A stretch of DNA of 64,000 bases, from contig JAKAGV010000006.1 in assembly GCA_021815405.1 (NCBI GenBank), positions 1-64,000 of the forward strand, in the 5' to 3' direction. The notes beneath the pieces are model-generated. The model saw nothing but the letters and a program-made list of their open reading frames with translations, did no database searches and was not told where the DNA came from. The DNA comes from Bacteroidota bacterium. Lineage in GTDB: Bacteria; Bacteroidota; Ignavibacteria; Ignavibacteriales; Ignavibacteriaceae. The position numbers were made by a program, and so were the translations under genes. Below, piece after piece: positions 34,479-43,303 of this stretch (positions are counted from its first letter, which is position 1; each line of letters opens with the position of its first letter).

Positions 34479-34506
34479 ATTAAAGCAACCGAACAGCTGC
34501 TTTAAT
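34479..34506 (-). terminator. Terminator of the deoxyhypusine-synthase-like gene
   Basis: A perfect 9-bp stem, ATTAAAGCA/TGCTTTAAT, with a 10-nt loop is followed on the minus strand by a T-rich tail (TATTTTAAAG). It lies about 31 bp after the stop. Confidence 0.65.
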
Positions 34507-34536
34507 GAAAATTCATAAAAAAGAGGATTGAGAAGT

Positions 34537-35580
34537 TTAAGCTAAAGTATTTGCCGTCTCAAAAATTTTTGTAAATTCTCTAGGCTTTCTTTCCTTCCAG
34601 GCACCTTTGTTATAAGCGTAACCGGCAATCAGCGGCATAGCAATGGTTGCTTCTGAATAAACCATCTGCTCAAAGGTGGTTTCAACTTTTCCCCATGAGC
34701 TAGCTTCTTTTAAAGTTGAGCTTGAAAGAGCACCATCTCTAACGTCTGCTACCGTAATTTGGACGGCGTACTTGTGCATTGGAGCGTCTTCTTTCAAAAT
34801 ATCTGCTGCAACAACTATATCTTGAGTAAAGTTTTTCGGCACACCGCCGCCAATCATAAATATTCCTGTTTCTTTTGAGTTTAATTTGATTTTTGTAAGC
34901 TCAAGAAAATCTTTAGCGGAATCTATTGAGACATGATTATCCGGATGACTTGTTTGATGCATAATAAAACCAAATCCGGCAGAACAATCAGAGAATGCCG
35001 GGACAAAAATCGGAACATTCTTTTTATAAGCAGCATATATTACCGAATCTTCAACTTTAGGACCACCGTTTTCGTCAAGATATTTTCCAAACTCACGGAG
35101 AAGTTCGCGGGAAGAATACGGTTTCGGTTCAAGGCTGTTAAAAATCTTTGCGGTTGTCTCGTCGCAAATGCGAAGCTCATCTTCATCAATGTATGTATCG
35201 TAAATTCGATCTATATGAAGTTCGCGCAAGAGATTATCATCGCTGAATGGAGTCCCTTTATAATGTTTGAAGCCAAGCGCCTCGAAGAAATCCTGATCAA
35301 CCATTACGGCACCTGTGGAAACAATCGCATCAACCATATTATTCATAACCATATCATAAACAACACGTTTTAATCCAGCGCTGAACAAACTGCCGGCAAG
35401 TGTTAAAATAACACCACAGTCCTTATCCCGAAGCATCTTATCATAAATCATTGCTGCCCTGCTTAAATCCCTTGCAGAGAAAGCCATTTTATCCATTGCA
35501 TCAACTACCGGTACCACATTATATTTTTTAATGTCAAAATGCTCAATTGTTTCTTTCAGAAAATCTTTTTTGCTTGCCAT
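34537..35580 (-). CDS. Deoxyhypusine synthase-like protein
   Basis: The 347-residue cytoplasmic enzyme belongs to the deoxyhypusine synthase family, which uses NAD and spermidine to form an enzyme-aminobutyl intermediate. NAD-site features are LTLAGSLFSAGLKRVV, IVSTGAVMVDQDFFEALG and IFMIGGGVPKNF. The segment KEASSWGKVE carries Lys298 at the place of the catalytic lysine of human DHS (SWGK). Bacteria generally lack eIF5A, the usual substrate. Bacterial homologues may act in polyamine chemistry, for example homospermidine synthesis, so the substrate is uncertain. A GGAG ribosome-binding site precedes the ATG. It is apparently monocistronic. Confidence 0.88.
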   Translation of the reverse strand: MASKKDFLKETIEHFDIKKYNVVPVVDAMDKMAFSARDLSRAAMIYDKMLRDKDCGVILTLAGSLFSAGLKRVVYDMVMNNMVDAIVSTGAVMVDQDFFEALGFKHYKGTPFSDDNLLRELHIDRIYDTYIDEDELRICDETTAKIFNSLEPKPYSSRELLREFGKYLDENGGPKVEDSVIYAAYKKNVPIFVPAFSDCSAGFGFIMHQTSHPDNHVSIDSAKDFLELTKIKLNSKETGIFMIGGGVPKNFTQDIVVAADILKEDAPMHKYAVQITVADVRDGALSSSTLKEASSWGKVETTFEQMVYSEATIAMPLIAGYAYNKGAWKERKPREFTKIFETANTLA

Positions 35581-35691
35581 GTCAAACTCCTTAATTTATT
35601 CGTGTTGCTTAAAATATAATTAAATGATGAAATCCGAAAATTATTTTTGTTATGCCTTTATTAATTGTGCGTTAAAATTTTTAATTTTATT

Positions 35692-36729
35692 TTAGAAAAA
35701 GACTTTTGCAATTCTCAAAACACCCTGTTTCCATGGTACACGGTGAGAAACACCACTCTTATTCCTGAACTCTTCTTTATGTTCAACGTACCATTTATAA
35801 TTTCTTACTAAGGCTTCTTTATTCGAATATTGCGGCTTATAACCTAAAATTTTTTCTGCCTTTTCGATAGAAACAAAAGAATCTTTTGATGCTGTTTCAT
35901 AAACCCATTTGTAAAGCGGAGAAAGCTTAAGGGCTTCAAGAATGCGGAGTGTAAAGATAATCGGCAGTTCCGGCAATCCAACAATTTTTTTACCGTAACC
36001 GGCATAATCCAGTACTGCTTGGTAATCTTCCTTCATAGTTGTAAATTCTTTTGCGCCTATGTTGAATGTATCATTTGCTTTTTCAGCATTAACAGTAGCG
36101 CAGAGATAAATCGCATCACAAAGATCTTCAACATCAAGAAGCTGATAACGGTTGTTCCCGTTTCCGATCATCGGGAAACCTTTACCGTCATACGCCCAAT
36201 CATAAAGTAAATCAAAAACGCCAAGTCGTTCCGGACCGACGAAAGATTTTGGTCTAATGATTGGCACACACATCCCTTTTTTTCTATACTTAATGCATTC
36301 TTCCTCAGCAAGAATTTTCGATTTACCATACGGTCCAACACCGTCAAGTTTATCGTTTTCAAATAAAGGATGATGATCAGGAATTCCGTAAACAGCTGTG
36401 GAAGAAATATGAATGAATCTTTTTACTTTATTCTTTTCAGCTGAAGCAAGCAGATTTTTTGTACCATCAATGTCGGTAGAATAAATATCTTCCGGTTTAT
36501 ATAATGGAAGAGCAGCAGCAGTATGAATAACCACGTCAATTCCGCTCAGTGATTTTTCAACTAACTCTTTATCACGAATATCGCCCGTTATGATATTTAT
36601 TTTGTCATTCATATCGGGATAATCGAATTTCACAATGTCAAAAGAATAAACCTCATTTCCCCGTGCCTTAAGATATCTTACCAGATTTATTCCCAAAAAT
36701 CCGGCTCCGCCGGTTATTAAAATTTTCAT
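35692..36729 (-). CDS. NAD-dependent epimerase/dehydratase (extended SDR)
   Basis: The 345-residue extended short-chain dehydrogenase/reductase opens with the Rossmann motif [14 protein letters not shown] (residues 7-20). The acidic NAD-selecting DIV follows, then the ISSTAVYG strand and the catalytic Tyr-x-x-x-Lys in [12 protein letters not shown]. The [15 protein letters not shown] segment is typical of nucleotide-sugar epimerases or 3-beta-hydroxysteroid dehydrogenase-like members. The substrate cannot be named. It has its own Bacteroidota-type promoter and an AAGGTG ribosome-binding site. Confidence 0.88.
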   Translation of the reverse strand: MKILITGGAGFLGINLVRYLKARGNEVYSFDIVKFDYPDMNDKINIITGDIRDKELVEKSLSGIDVVIHTAAALPLYKPEDIYSTDIDGTKNLLASAEKNKVKRFIHISSTAVYGIPDHHPLFENDKLDGVGPYGKSKILAEEECIKYRKKGMCVPIIRPKSFVGPERLGVFDLLYDWAYDGKGFPMIGNGNNRYQLLDVEDLCDAIYLCATVNAEKANDTFNIGAKEFTTMKEDYQAVLDYAGYGKKIVGLPELPIIFTLRILEALKLSPLYKWVYETASKDSFVSIEKAEKILGYKPQYSNKEALVRNYKWYVEHKEEFRNKSGVSHRVPWKQGVLRIAKVFF

Positions 36730-36765
36730 TTCACCTTTTGAAAAATGTAATCAAATTTGATATGC

Positions 36766-36797
36766 CAAAATTAAAACTTTTGCCGGTGGTGTCCAAG
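36766..36797 (-). promoter_or_regulatory. Bacteroidota-type promoter of the epimerase gene
   Basis: On the minus strand CTTG-N20-TAATTTTG agrees with the Bacteroidota consensus TTTG-N19-21-TAnnTTTG. It sits about 37 bp upstream of the epimerase ATG and downstream of the PBP1A hairpin. Confidence 0.5.
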
Positions 36798-36828
36798 TTT
36801 TTTCCTTAGATATAATTGCATATATTCA

Positions 36829-36858
36829 TTGTGTTGAAGTAAAATTTCTTCAACACAA
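36829..36858 (-). terminator. Hairpin terminator after the PBP1A gene
   Basis: A perfect 11-bp stem, TTGTGTTGAAG/CTTCAACACAA, with an 8-nt loop starts 10 bp after the PBP1A stop. There is no long T-run, so it may act as an mRNA 3' end or a weak terminator. Confidence 0.6.
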
Positions 36859-36867
36859 ATAAGAACT

Positions 36868-39147
36868 TTACCAACCGGAATCTTCGGGTCCAGTTTCTTT
36901 TTTAATAGTTTTTCCTCCACCGTGTATCTGGCATTTAGGAGGAATATTCTTTGCGTTCACAATATCCCGTACAACAACGGGACATGCGCTGGTTGCAGTC
37001 CGTGTATCTCCCATATCCATTGTTGCCTTGCAGAAAGCTACAGTATCTATACCGGGAGCCATCTGAAAATATTTTAATGGAAGATTTAATTGCTTATAAG
37101 TATCTTCCATAAACATTGCCCAGATTGGAAGAGCAGCAACTGCTCCTTGCCCGTACGTGCCTGTAAATTTCACACGGTGATCATCAAAACCAACCCACAC
37201 TCCTGCTACTAACTGCGGAGTAAAACCAACAAACCAGGCATCAGAAAAAGCCTGCGTTGTACCGGTTTTGCCTGCACACGGATATTGGAAATATCTTCTT
37301 ACTCCTGCGCCGGTTCCATAATTAACCACGCTTTCCATCATGCTTGTCATAATAGATGCTGTTTGAGGAGAAATTGCTTCCCTATATTCCGGGACAAACT
37401 TTGCTATGGTAATCCCATATCTATCTTCAATTTTTAATATAGAAATTGGATCAACATGAATTCCGTTGTTTGCAAATGTACCGTAAGCCGATGTCATTTC
37501 GAGTGGAGAAACGTCGGACGTACCTAAAGCAATTGAAGGCACTGGATCCAATGGTGATTCAATTCCCATCCGGTGAGCATATTTTACTACCTGAGCCGGC
37601 GGGGCTATATTGCTGATAGTCAATCTGCCGGCAATAACATTTATCGAATGAGCCAAAGCATCTCGCAGCGTCATATAACCGCCGTAGTCATTTTCAAAAT
37701 TGTCAGGCGACCATCCATTGTAATTAAATTTTTGATCAAGTAAAGTGTAAGCCGGAAAATATCCGTTATCTATTGCAACTGTATATGTAAACGGTTTAAA
37801 CGAAGAACCTGCTTGACGCCTAATTCCAACTACGTGGTTTAATCCTCTTCCAAATCTAATATTCTCACCACCAACCATTGCTCTTATTTGTCCATTCGAA
37901 GGATCGATAACCACAAATCCATCCTGAATGGTAGTAACAGCTTTCTTTACTGAATCTATAAACGCCGGATCATACTTCAGATCATTATAAACTTGCGCTT
38001 TTGCTTCAGGTGTTGAAGCTAGATTATATTGATGACTGTCTCTTATTGCTCTATCTAATACACTGGCTAAAAGATCTTTATGTTTGTTCCAGTTCCAATC
38101 TTTATCAAACCGTTTCTGGAAATCATCAAGGTGCTTTTTCGCGACATCGTTGGCAATCTTCTGCATCCTCAAATCCAATGAGGTGTAGATATTCAATCCG
38201 TCTCGATAAAGGTCGTAACCGTATTTATCAGCCATTGCTACCATCTGCTGGCGGACATATTCAATAAAATACGGGGCAATGGTTTTGTTGTCTTCAATTT
38301 CTTTTGATGTTATATCGATCGGCTCATTTTTTAGCTTATCATAAGCCGCCTTGCTAAGCATATGGTTATCTACCATGTTGTACATTACAAGGTTTCTTCT
38401 TTCCAGAGCATGTTGCGGGTGTCTTATAGGATCATAATAAGAAGGAGCCCTTAACATTGCGACAAACAGTGCACACTCCGGCAGTGTAAGATCTTTTCCT
38501 TTTTTGTTAAAATAAATTCTTGCAGCGGATTCAATGCCGTAAGCCCCTCTTCCGAAATTTGAAACATTCAGGTATAATTGAAGTATTTCCTTCTTGGTAA
38601 AGGTCCTTTCAATCTGTACTGCTGTAATCCACTCACGGATTTTCCTTGTAATAGTCTGGAAGAAGGTTTCATCTTTTACTTTGAAATGATAAAGGTTCTT
38701 GGCAAGCTGTTGAGTAATTGTGCTAGCGCCTTCATGATGGAAAAGGAAAACGTCTTTTATTAAAGCCTTGATCACGCGAGGAATATCGACCCCCCAGTGA
38801 GAATAAAAGTCCCTATCTTCGGTTGAGATAAGTGCTTCAGACATGTATGTCGGAAGGCTGTCTATATTAGTTTCTATTCTATTCTGAATTGAGATCGTAC
38901 CTATCAACTCCCCATTAATATCATAAACCTTGCTTGCAAGCTGAGGGCGGGGATTCTCTAATTGTTCAAGCGACGGAAGTCCGCTAAAAACATACCAGCC
39001 GAAACCGATAGCGAAGATTAGAATAATTCCGCCTATTATTAAATTTCTCTTCCTTCTGTCTTTACTGGAAGTTTTCTTCTTAGCGCGTGCTGCAGCATCA
39101 CTAAAATATTGACTGAATTCAAAATTCTTATTTCTATTTTTTGCCAT
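36868..39147 (-). CDS. Penicillin-binding protein 1A (glycosyltransferase/transpeptidase)
   Basis: This 759-residue class A PBP polymerises and cross-links peptidoglycan. A Lys/Arg-rich cytoplasmic tail precedes one membrane segment (about 49-70). The GT51 domain holds the EDRDFYSHWGVD catalytic Glu block, GASTITQQLAKNLY and KKEILQLYLN. The transpeptidase domain holds the active-site SxxK in RRQAGSSFKPFTY, SxN in HSINV and KTG in CAGKTGTTQAFSDAWF. The chain ends with a cysteine-containing tail (CKATMD, SACPVVV, PPKCQIHGG). It starts 1 bp after the LpxH-like gene. Confidence 0.95.
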   Translation of the reverse strand: MAKNRNKNFEFSQYFSDAAARAKKKTSSKDRRKRNLIIGGIILIFAIGFGWYVFSGLPSLEQLENPRPQLASKVYDINGELIGTISIQNRIETNIDSLPTYMSEALISTEDRDFYSHWGVDIPRVIKALIKDVFLFHHEGASTITQQLAKNLYHFKVKDETFFQTITRKIREWITAVQIERTFTKKEILQLYLNVSNFGRGAYGIESAARIYFNKKGKDLTLPECALFVAMLRAPSYYDPIRHPQHALERRNLVMYNMVDNHMLSKAAYDKLKNEPIDITSKEIEDNKTIAPYFIEYVRQQMVAMADKYGYDLYRDGLNIYTSLDLRMQKIANDVAKKHLDDFQKRFDKDWNWNKHKDLLASVLDRAIRDSHQYNLASTPEAKAQVYNDLKYDPAFIDSVKKAVTTIQDGFVVIDPSNGQIRAMVGGENIRFGRGLNHVVGIRRQAGSSFKPFTYTVAIDNGYFPAYTLLDQKFNYNGWSPDNFENDYGGYMTLRDALAHSINVIAGRLTISNIAPPAQVVKYAHRMGIESPLDPVPSIALGTSDVSPLEMTSAYGTFANNGIHVDPISILKIEDRYGITIAKFVPEYREAISPQTASIMTSMMESVVNYGTGAGVRRYFQYPCAGKTGTTQAFSDAWFVGFTPQLVAGVWVGFDDHRVKFTGTYGQGAVAALPIWAMFMEDTYKQLNLPLKYFQMAPGIDTVAFCKATMDMGDTRTATSACPVVVRDIVNAKNIPPKCQIHGGGKTIKKETGPEDSGW

Positions 39148-39148
39148 C

Positions 39149-39916
39149 TTATTTACATTCCTGTTTGATGCCAGATTGATTTACCGGCATTCTAGATAAC
39201 TCAACTATTTCAAACTTATCGCCGTTAAACATTCCGTAACAAGGTTCGTCAAGCCATGAACCAAGATTAATATAATATCCATTCTTATATTTTAAATAAC
39301 ATTTTTTATGTAGATGTCCGAATAAAACAAAATCGAAACCTTCATCTATTTTAGATTTAGCAGTATCAAATAATCCGTCTTCTTTGCCATAGTCTTTCTT
39401 AGTTGTATAATCACGGCTTCTGCGGCTTGTGCCGCTGGCAATTGACACTCCAATGTCCGGATGTAGCCATGAATAAAGAAATTGAATTGCTTTATTCCTT
39501 AAAACTTTTTTCAAAATATTGTAGCCGATGTCGTTTTTAACAAGACCATCGCCATGCCCGATGAAAAACCTTTTATTGTTAAGCGTAACATCAATTGGAT
39601 CTTCATGCATAACGGCACCTATTTCATTTGAAAAGAAATCGCGGTGCATAAAATCGTGGTTGCCGATAAAATAATGAATCTTTACATTCTTTTCGGCTAA
39701 ATCTTGCAATGCTGTCAGTGTTCTGAAAAAACCTTTCTGATACACTCTCCTATATTCAAACCAATAATCGAATAGGTCGCCTACAATAAAAAGCTCCGTG
39801 CAATTTTCCTGCGCAAAATTTAGAAACTTGACTAAAGAAAGCTCTTTATTCTTTTCGATTTGCTTCGATTGAAGTCCGAGATGTACATCGGAAATAAACA
39901 GATAAGTTTCGCTCAA
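39149..39916 (-). CDS. lpxH: UDP-2,3-diacylglucosamine pyrophosphatase-like metallophosphoesterase
   Basis: The 255-residue calcineurin-like phosphoesterase has all metal motifs: FISDVHLG (Asp10, His12), GDLFDYWFEYR, GNHDFMHRD, GHGDG and FGHLHKK. The DYWFE/FRRVY-type segment and length fit the LpxH family, which makes lipid X in lipid A synthesis on the inner membrane face. A specific substrate is not proven from sequence. It is co-transcribed with the PBP1A gene, a pairing that fits envelope growth. Confidence 0.82.
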   Translation of the reverse strand: MSETYLFISDVHLGLQSKQIEKNKELSLVKFLNFAQENCTELFIVGDLFDYWFEYRRVYQKGFFRTLTALQDLAEKNVKIHYFIGNHDFMHRDFFSNEIGAVMHEDPIDVTLNNKRFFIGHGDGLVKNDIGYNILKKVLRNKAIQFLYSWLHPDIGVSIASGTSRRSRDYTTKKDYGKEDGLFDTAKSKIDEGFDFVLFGHLHKKCYLKYKNGYYINLGSWLDEPCYGMFNGDKFEIVELSRMPVNQSGIKQECK

Positions 39917-39974
39917 ATTGATATGCAGTTTATTATAAAAAAATTTTCGGTATTCAAAATATAAGAATAAATTT

Positions 39975-41693
39975 TTATTCGGCGCTATTCTTTTCTAACT
40001 GGATTTTTGCAAGCAGCCAGTTATTGGGATCGAGCGAAATTCCAACCGGTTCTTTATCAAATTCAATTTTTATTTGTTTTTGACGGCTGTCTATTTGAAA
40101 TGTTTTAACCGTATTTGTACGGTCATTAAATTGGAACTTCACATCAAGGGGAAATTTATAAACTTTATATTCATTCTGAACTTGTTTAAGATTTATTTTA
40201 ACTTGATATAAGCCGTTTTCTTTGACTACATTCCAGTTGTAATTCAATTCGATAATACCGGTGCCTTCAAACACCCATTGATTAAAGAAATAATTTAAGT
40301 TTTTACCGGAAACCTCTTCACACTCATTTTCAAAGTCACTCGTTGATGCATTTTTATATTTGTACTTCTGGTAATAGTTCCGTAAAATTTTGAAGAATGC
40401 TGAATCTCCGACTTCATGACGAAGCATGTGAAGGACCCAAGCACCTTTGTTATAAACAGTGATGCCAAATAAGTCTGCCGGATTATAAACTGTACCAGGG
40501 AAGTCATCCTGGAATTTGCTCATCATGTTAGATTGAAGTGCGCCGGGACCGCCTAAATGCTCCGCCCAAAGCGCTTCGCAGTACGATGCAAATCCTTCAT
40601 TTAGCCAGATATCTTTCCATGTCATTGGTCCCACTGCATCACCAAACCAATGATGTGAAAGTTCATGAGCATAAACATCAGTAAAGAATTGTTTGCCTCC
40701 GATAAAATTGGAACCGATAGCCGTTACTGTCTGGGTTTCCATTGCACCGAGAGGCCATAGAATTTCGGCTATACCGTATTTTTCTTTTATGAAAGGATAT
40801 TCCCCGAATGTCTTTGCAAAGAAGTTCATAAGATCCAGGTTAACACTGAAATCCTTTTTTGCATTTTCCAGTTGGTTGGGAAATGCATAGTATTCGATTG
40901 ACATCGTATCGGCTTTATTTTGAGAGATATATTTCTGCGAAAAATTTTTATAGTCCGAAGAGTAAAGACAAATCAGGTAAGTTGAAATAGGATAAATGGA
41001 TTTCCAGTAATAAGTTCTCCGGGAACCATTGGTCGTTACACTTATCAGCTTACCATTAGAAACTGAAACCTCATTAGAATCATTTGTAATTTTAATATCG
41101 AGAAGTGCTTTGTCGGAAGGAATATCATTGCATGGGAAAAATGTTGAAGCATAATTCGGCTCACTTAAATTATAAACACATGACTGCCCGTTTATTTCTC
41201 CGAAAACGAAAGAAGAAAGCCCGGCTCTTTTAGGCGTTCCCTCATAAACAACATGAACTTCAAAAGTATCGCTGGAAACCGCCGAAAGCGGTATCGAAAG
41301 TGTTGTCCCCTTATCCGAATAAGTTGCAATTCTACCATTAAGCTCAAGACTGGAAATTTTCATGTTATCATAAAAATTAAGATTGATATTTTTCAAATTT
41401 GGGTCAAGAAGTAAGCCGGTAATTGTTACATCGCCTTTCAGCAGTTTCTTTTCTGGATAAAGATCAAAATTAAGATAATAATGAAGCACATTTATTTTGT
41501 ACTGGCTACTCGATATATATCCAGCCGGAACATTTTCTTGGGAATATACATCATTTGATTGATAAGCACTGTTCAAATTTTCCTGATTAGGGAAAGTCAT
41601 TGCACTTGCTTTACCTGCTGATTCTGGCTTCCACCCAATTATAAGCAATGAAATTGAAAGGAGGAATAAAATAATTCTTAAAGATCTAAACAT
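39975..41693 (-). CDS. M1 family aminopeptidase, exported
   Basis: The 572-residue zinc metallopeptidase has an N-terminal signal or anchor (ILFLLSISLLIIGW) and an N-terminal beta domain. The catalytic domain contains the exopeptidase-type GAMETQT motif, HELSHHWFGD (HExxH; Glu catalytic) and the third zinc ligand in WLNEGFASYCE. It ends shortly after the catalytic/C-terminal beta part, without a T9SS sorting domain. The paralogue at 58426-60426 carries one. A Bacteroidota-type promoter lies about 100 bp upstream. Confidence 0.92.
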   Translation of the reverse strand: MFRSLRIILFLLSISLLIIGWKPESAGKASAMTFPNQENLNSAYQSNDVYSQENVPAGYISSSQYKINVLHYYLNFDLYPEKKLLKGDVTITGLLLDPNLKNINLNFYDNMKISSLELNGRIATYSDKGTTLSIPLSAVSSDTFEVHVVYEGTPKRAGLSSFVFGEINGQSCVYNLSEPNYASTFFPCNDIPSDKALLDIKITNDSNEVSVSNGKLISVTTNGSRRTYYWKSIYPISTYLICLYSSDYKNFSQKYISQNKADTMSIEYYAFPNQLENAKKDFSVNLDLMNFFAKTFGEYPFIKEKYGIAEILWPLGAMETQTVTAIGSNFIGGKQFFTDVYAHELSHHWFGDAVGPMTWKDIWLNEGFASYCEALWAEHLGGPGALQSNMMSKFQDDFPGTVYNPADLFGITVYNKGAWVLHMLRHEVGDSAFFKILRNYYQKYKYKNASTSDFENECEEVSGKNLNYFFNQWVFEGTGIIELNYNWNVVKENGLYQVKINLKQVQNEYKVYKFPLDVKFQFNDRTNTVKTFQIDSRQKQIKIEFDKEPVGISLDPNNWLLAKIQLEKNSAE

Positions 41694-41794
41694 TTTTAAT
41701 AAGTTATATAATTTTAATTACGCTGCATTCTTAATTTTACCAACTAGTAAACCGGATTAAGAATTGTCCTTTAAGTATCAGTTAATATAAAGCA

Positions 41795-41827
41795 CAAAAT
41801 TAACATGAAGAACAATTGCCAAACAAA
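41795..41827 (-). promoter_or_regulatory. Bacteroidota-type promoter of the M1 peptidase gene
   Basis: On the minus strand TAATTTTG is preceded by TTTG at either 17 or 21 bp, the latter within the Bacteroidota TTTG-N19-21-TAnnTTTG rule. It lies in the divergent region shared with glgC. Confidence 0.4.
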
Positions 41828-41867
41828 TCATAATTGTATATATTGAAAATATATTTTAGGAGAGGTT

Positions 41868-43112
41868 ATGATTTTGCCGGGTTCGTCAATTCTTAGAGAG
41901 ACAGTAACAATGATCCTTGCAGGCGGTCAGGGTGAAAGGTTGTATCCGCTTACTGCTTACCGAAGCAAACCATCGGTTCCTTTCGGCGGTAAATACCGCA
42001 TTATTGATTTCGCATTATCAAACTGTTTAAACTCCGGTTTAAGACGGGTTTATGTTTTGGTTCAATACAAATCAGACTCATTGAATCAACATCTTCTTGA
42101 AGCATGGAGTATATTTAATCCGGAGTTAGGTGAATTTATCTATTCTATTCCGCCCCAAAGAAAATTTAACAATGACTGGTATCTAGGAACTTCAAATGCA
42201 ATTTATCAAAATATTAATTTGTTCAACGATAACAAAAGTGTAAACTGGGTTCTGCTGCTCAGCGGCGATCATATTTATAAAATGGATTACATGAAGATGC
42301 TTCAATATCATGTAGATCTAAAAGCAGATCTTTCTATTTCTTGTATAGAAGTTCCCAAAGATGAAGCCAGCAGATTTGGTATTGTTGGCGTGGATGAATC
42401 TTATAACGTGGACTCTTTCATTGAAAAGCCTGCAAATCCTCCTGAAATACCGGATAAGCCCGGATACAGTTTCGTTAATATGGGTATCTATGCATTTAAT
42501 GCAAACTCGCTTAGAGAGGTGTTCAAAGAAATGGAAGAACAAAATCTCAAAGCAAATGATTTTGGTAAAGATGTAATCCCATACATGGTTAAATCAAAAA
42601 GAAGCGTTAAAGCATATAAATTTTTTGATGAGAACAAGAAAACAAAATCATACTGGAAAGATATAGGAACGATTGACAGCTACTTTGATGCCAGCATGGA
42701 TTTAATAGCTGTTACGCCGGAGTTTAATTTATATGATTCTTCTTGGCCGATGAGAACTTATCAATATCAATTCCCACCCGCAAAAACAGTATCGCATGAA
42801 GGAGAACGTGTTGGACGTACATTGAATTCGTTAATATGTGACGGCTCCATAGTTTCAGGCGGTTTGGTTGAAAGATCACTACTTGGACCGAATGTAAAGG
42901 TAAACAGCTTTTCCTACGTTACTGATTCAATCATTATGAATAACTGCAATATTGGTAGACATGCAAGAATACGCCGCGCAATTTTGGATAAGAACGTAAA
43001 TGTTCCTGAAGGCTATGAAATCGGTTTTGATATTGAAAGCGACAGAAAGAAATTTACTGTAACCAACAGTGGAATAGTTGTAATTGGTAAGAATCAAATT
43101 CTGCCGGGTTAG
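41868..43112 (+). CDS. glgC: Glucose-1-phosphate adenylyltransferase
   Basis: This 414-residue enzyme makes ADP-glucose, the committed step of glycogen synthesis. The nucleotidyltransferase start LAGGQGERLYPLTAYRSKPSVPFGGKYRIIDF (in parts, about 17-48) is present, with the HLLEAW and SGDHIYKMDY substrate motifs, the FIEKP glucose-1-phosphate site, and a C-terminal left-handed beta-helix (SIVSGGLVERSLLGPNVKVN in parts). Length is near the usual 410-430. GGAGAGG precedes the ATG. No other glycogen genes adjoin it. Confidence 0.96.
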   Translation: MILPGSSILRETVTMILAGGQGERLYPLTAYRSKPSVPFGGKYRIIDFALSNCLNSGLRRVYVLVQYKSDSLNQHLLEAWSIFNPELGEFIYSIPPQRKFNNDWYLGTSNAIYQNINLFNDNKSVNWVLLLSGDHIYKMDYMKMLQYHVDLKADLSISCIEVPKDEASRFGIVGVDESYNVDSFIEKPANPPEIPDKPGYSFVNMGIYAFNANSLREVFKEMEEQNLKANDFGKDVIPYMVKSKRSVKAYKFFDENKKTKSYWKDIGTIDSYFDASMDLIAVTPEFNLYDSSWPMRTYQYQFPPAKTVSHEGERVGRTLNSLICDGSIVSGGLVERSLLGPNVKVNSFSYVTDSIIMNNCNIGRHARIRRAILDKNVNVPEGYEIGFDIESDRKKFTVTNSGIVVIGKNQILPG

Positions 43113-43170
43113 CTCAGTGCTAATAAAAACACAAATTAATTTAATTGAGGTTTAGTGTATAAAGGTACTC

Positions 43171-43201
43171 GGGGATATAACAAACGATCTTTCGTAGCCC
43201 C
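43171..43201 (+). terminator. Weak hairpin between glgC and uvrC
   Basis: GGGG/CCCC (43171-43174 with 43198-43201) encloses an ACGA/TCGT hairpin and is followed by ATTGCTCTTTTT. It could end the glgC transcript. The outer stem is short. Confidence 0.35.
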
Positions 43202-43303
43202 ATTGCTCTTTTTAATTTAATAGTATCCTTGTTTAATTTCACTTTTTCTTGGAATAATTTCATTTAATTTGATATTTGTTATTGGAAAAATTGTGGATAA
43301 GAA

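Larger units (their letters stand above)
34196..34536. other. Intergenic region upstream of the TonB-domain gene
   Basis: This 341-bp AT-rich gap holds the FliA-type promoter candidate at one end and the terminator of the deoxyhypusine-synthase-like gene at the other. Between them I see no ORF, repeat or strong structure. Confidence 0.6.

Noticed and set aside
43103-43120. GCCGGGTTAGCTCAGT, which resembles the start of a tRNA gene
   Set aside because: It is the 3' end of glgC and its stop codon. No anticodon stem, T-loop or matching acceptor follows.
43109-43123. TTAGC/GCTAA hairpin at the glgC stop as a terminator
   Set aside because: The 5-bp stem overlaps the stop codon and is followed by A rather than T.
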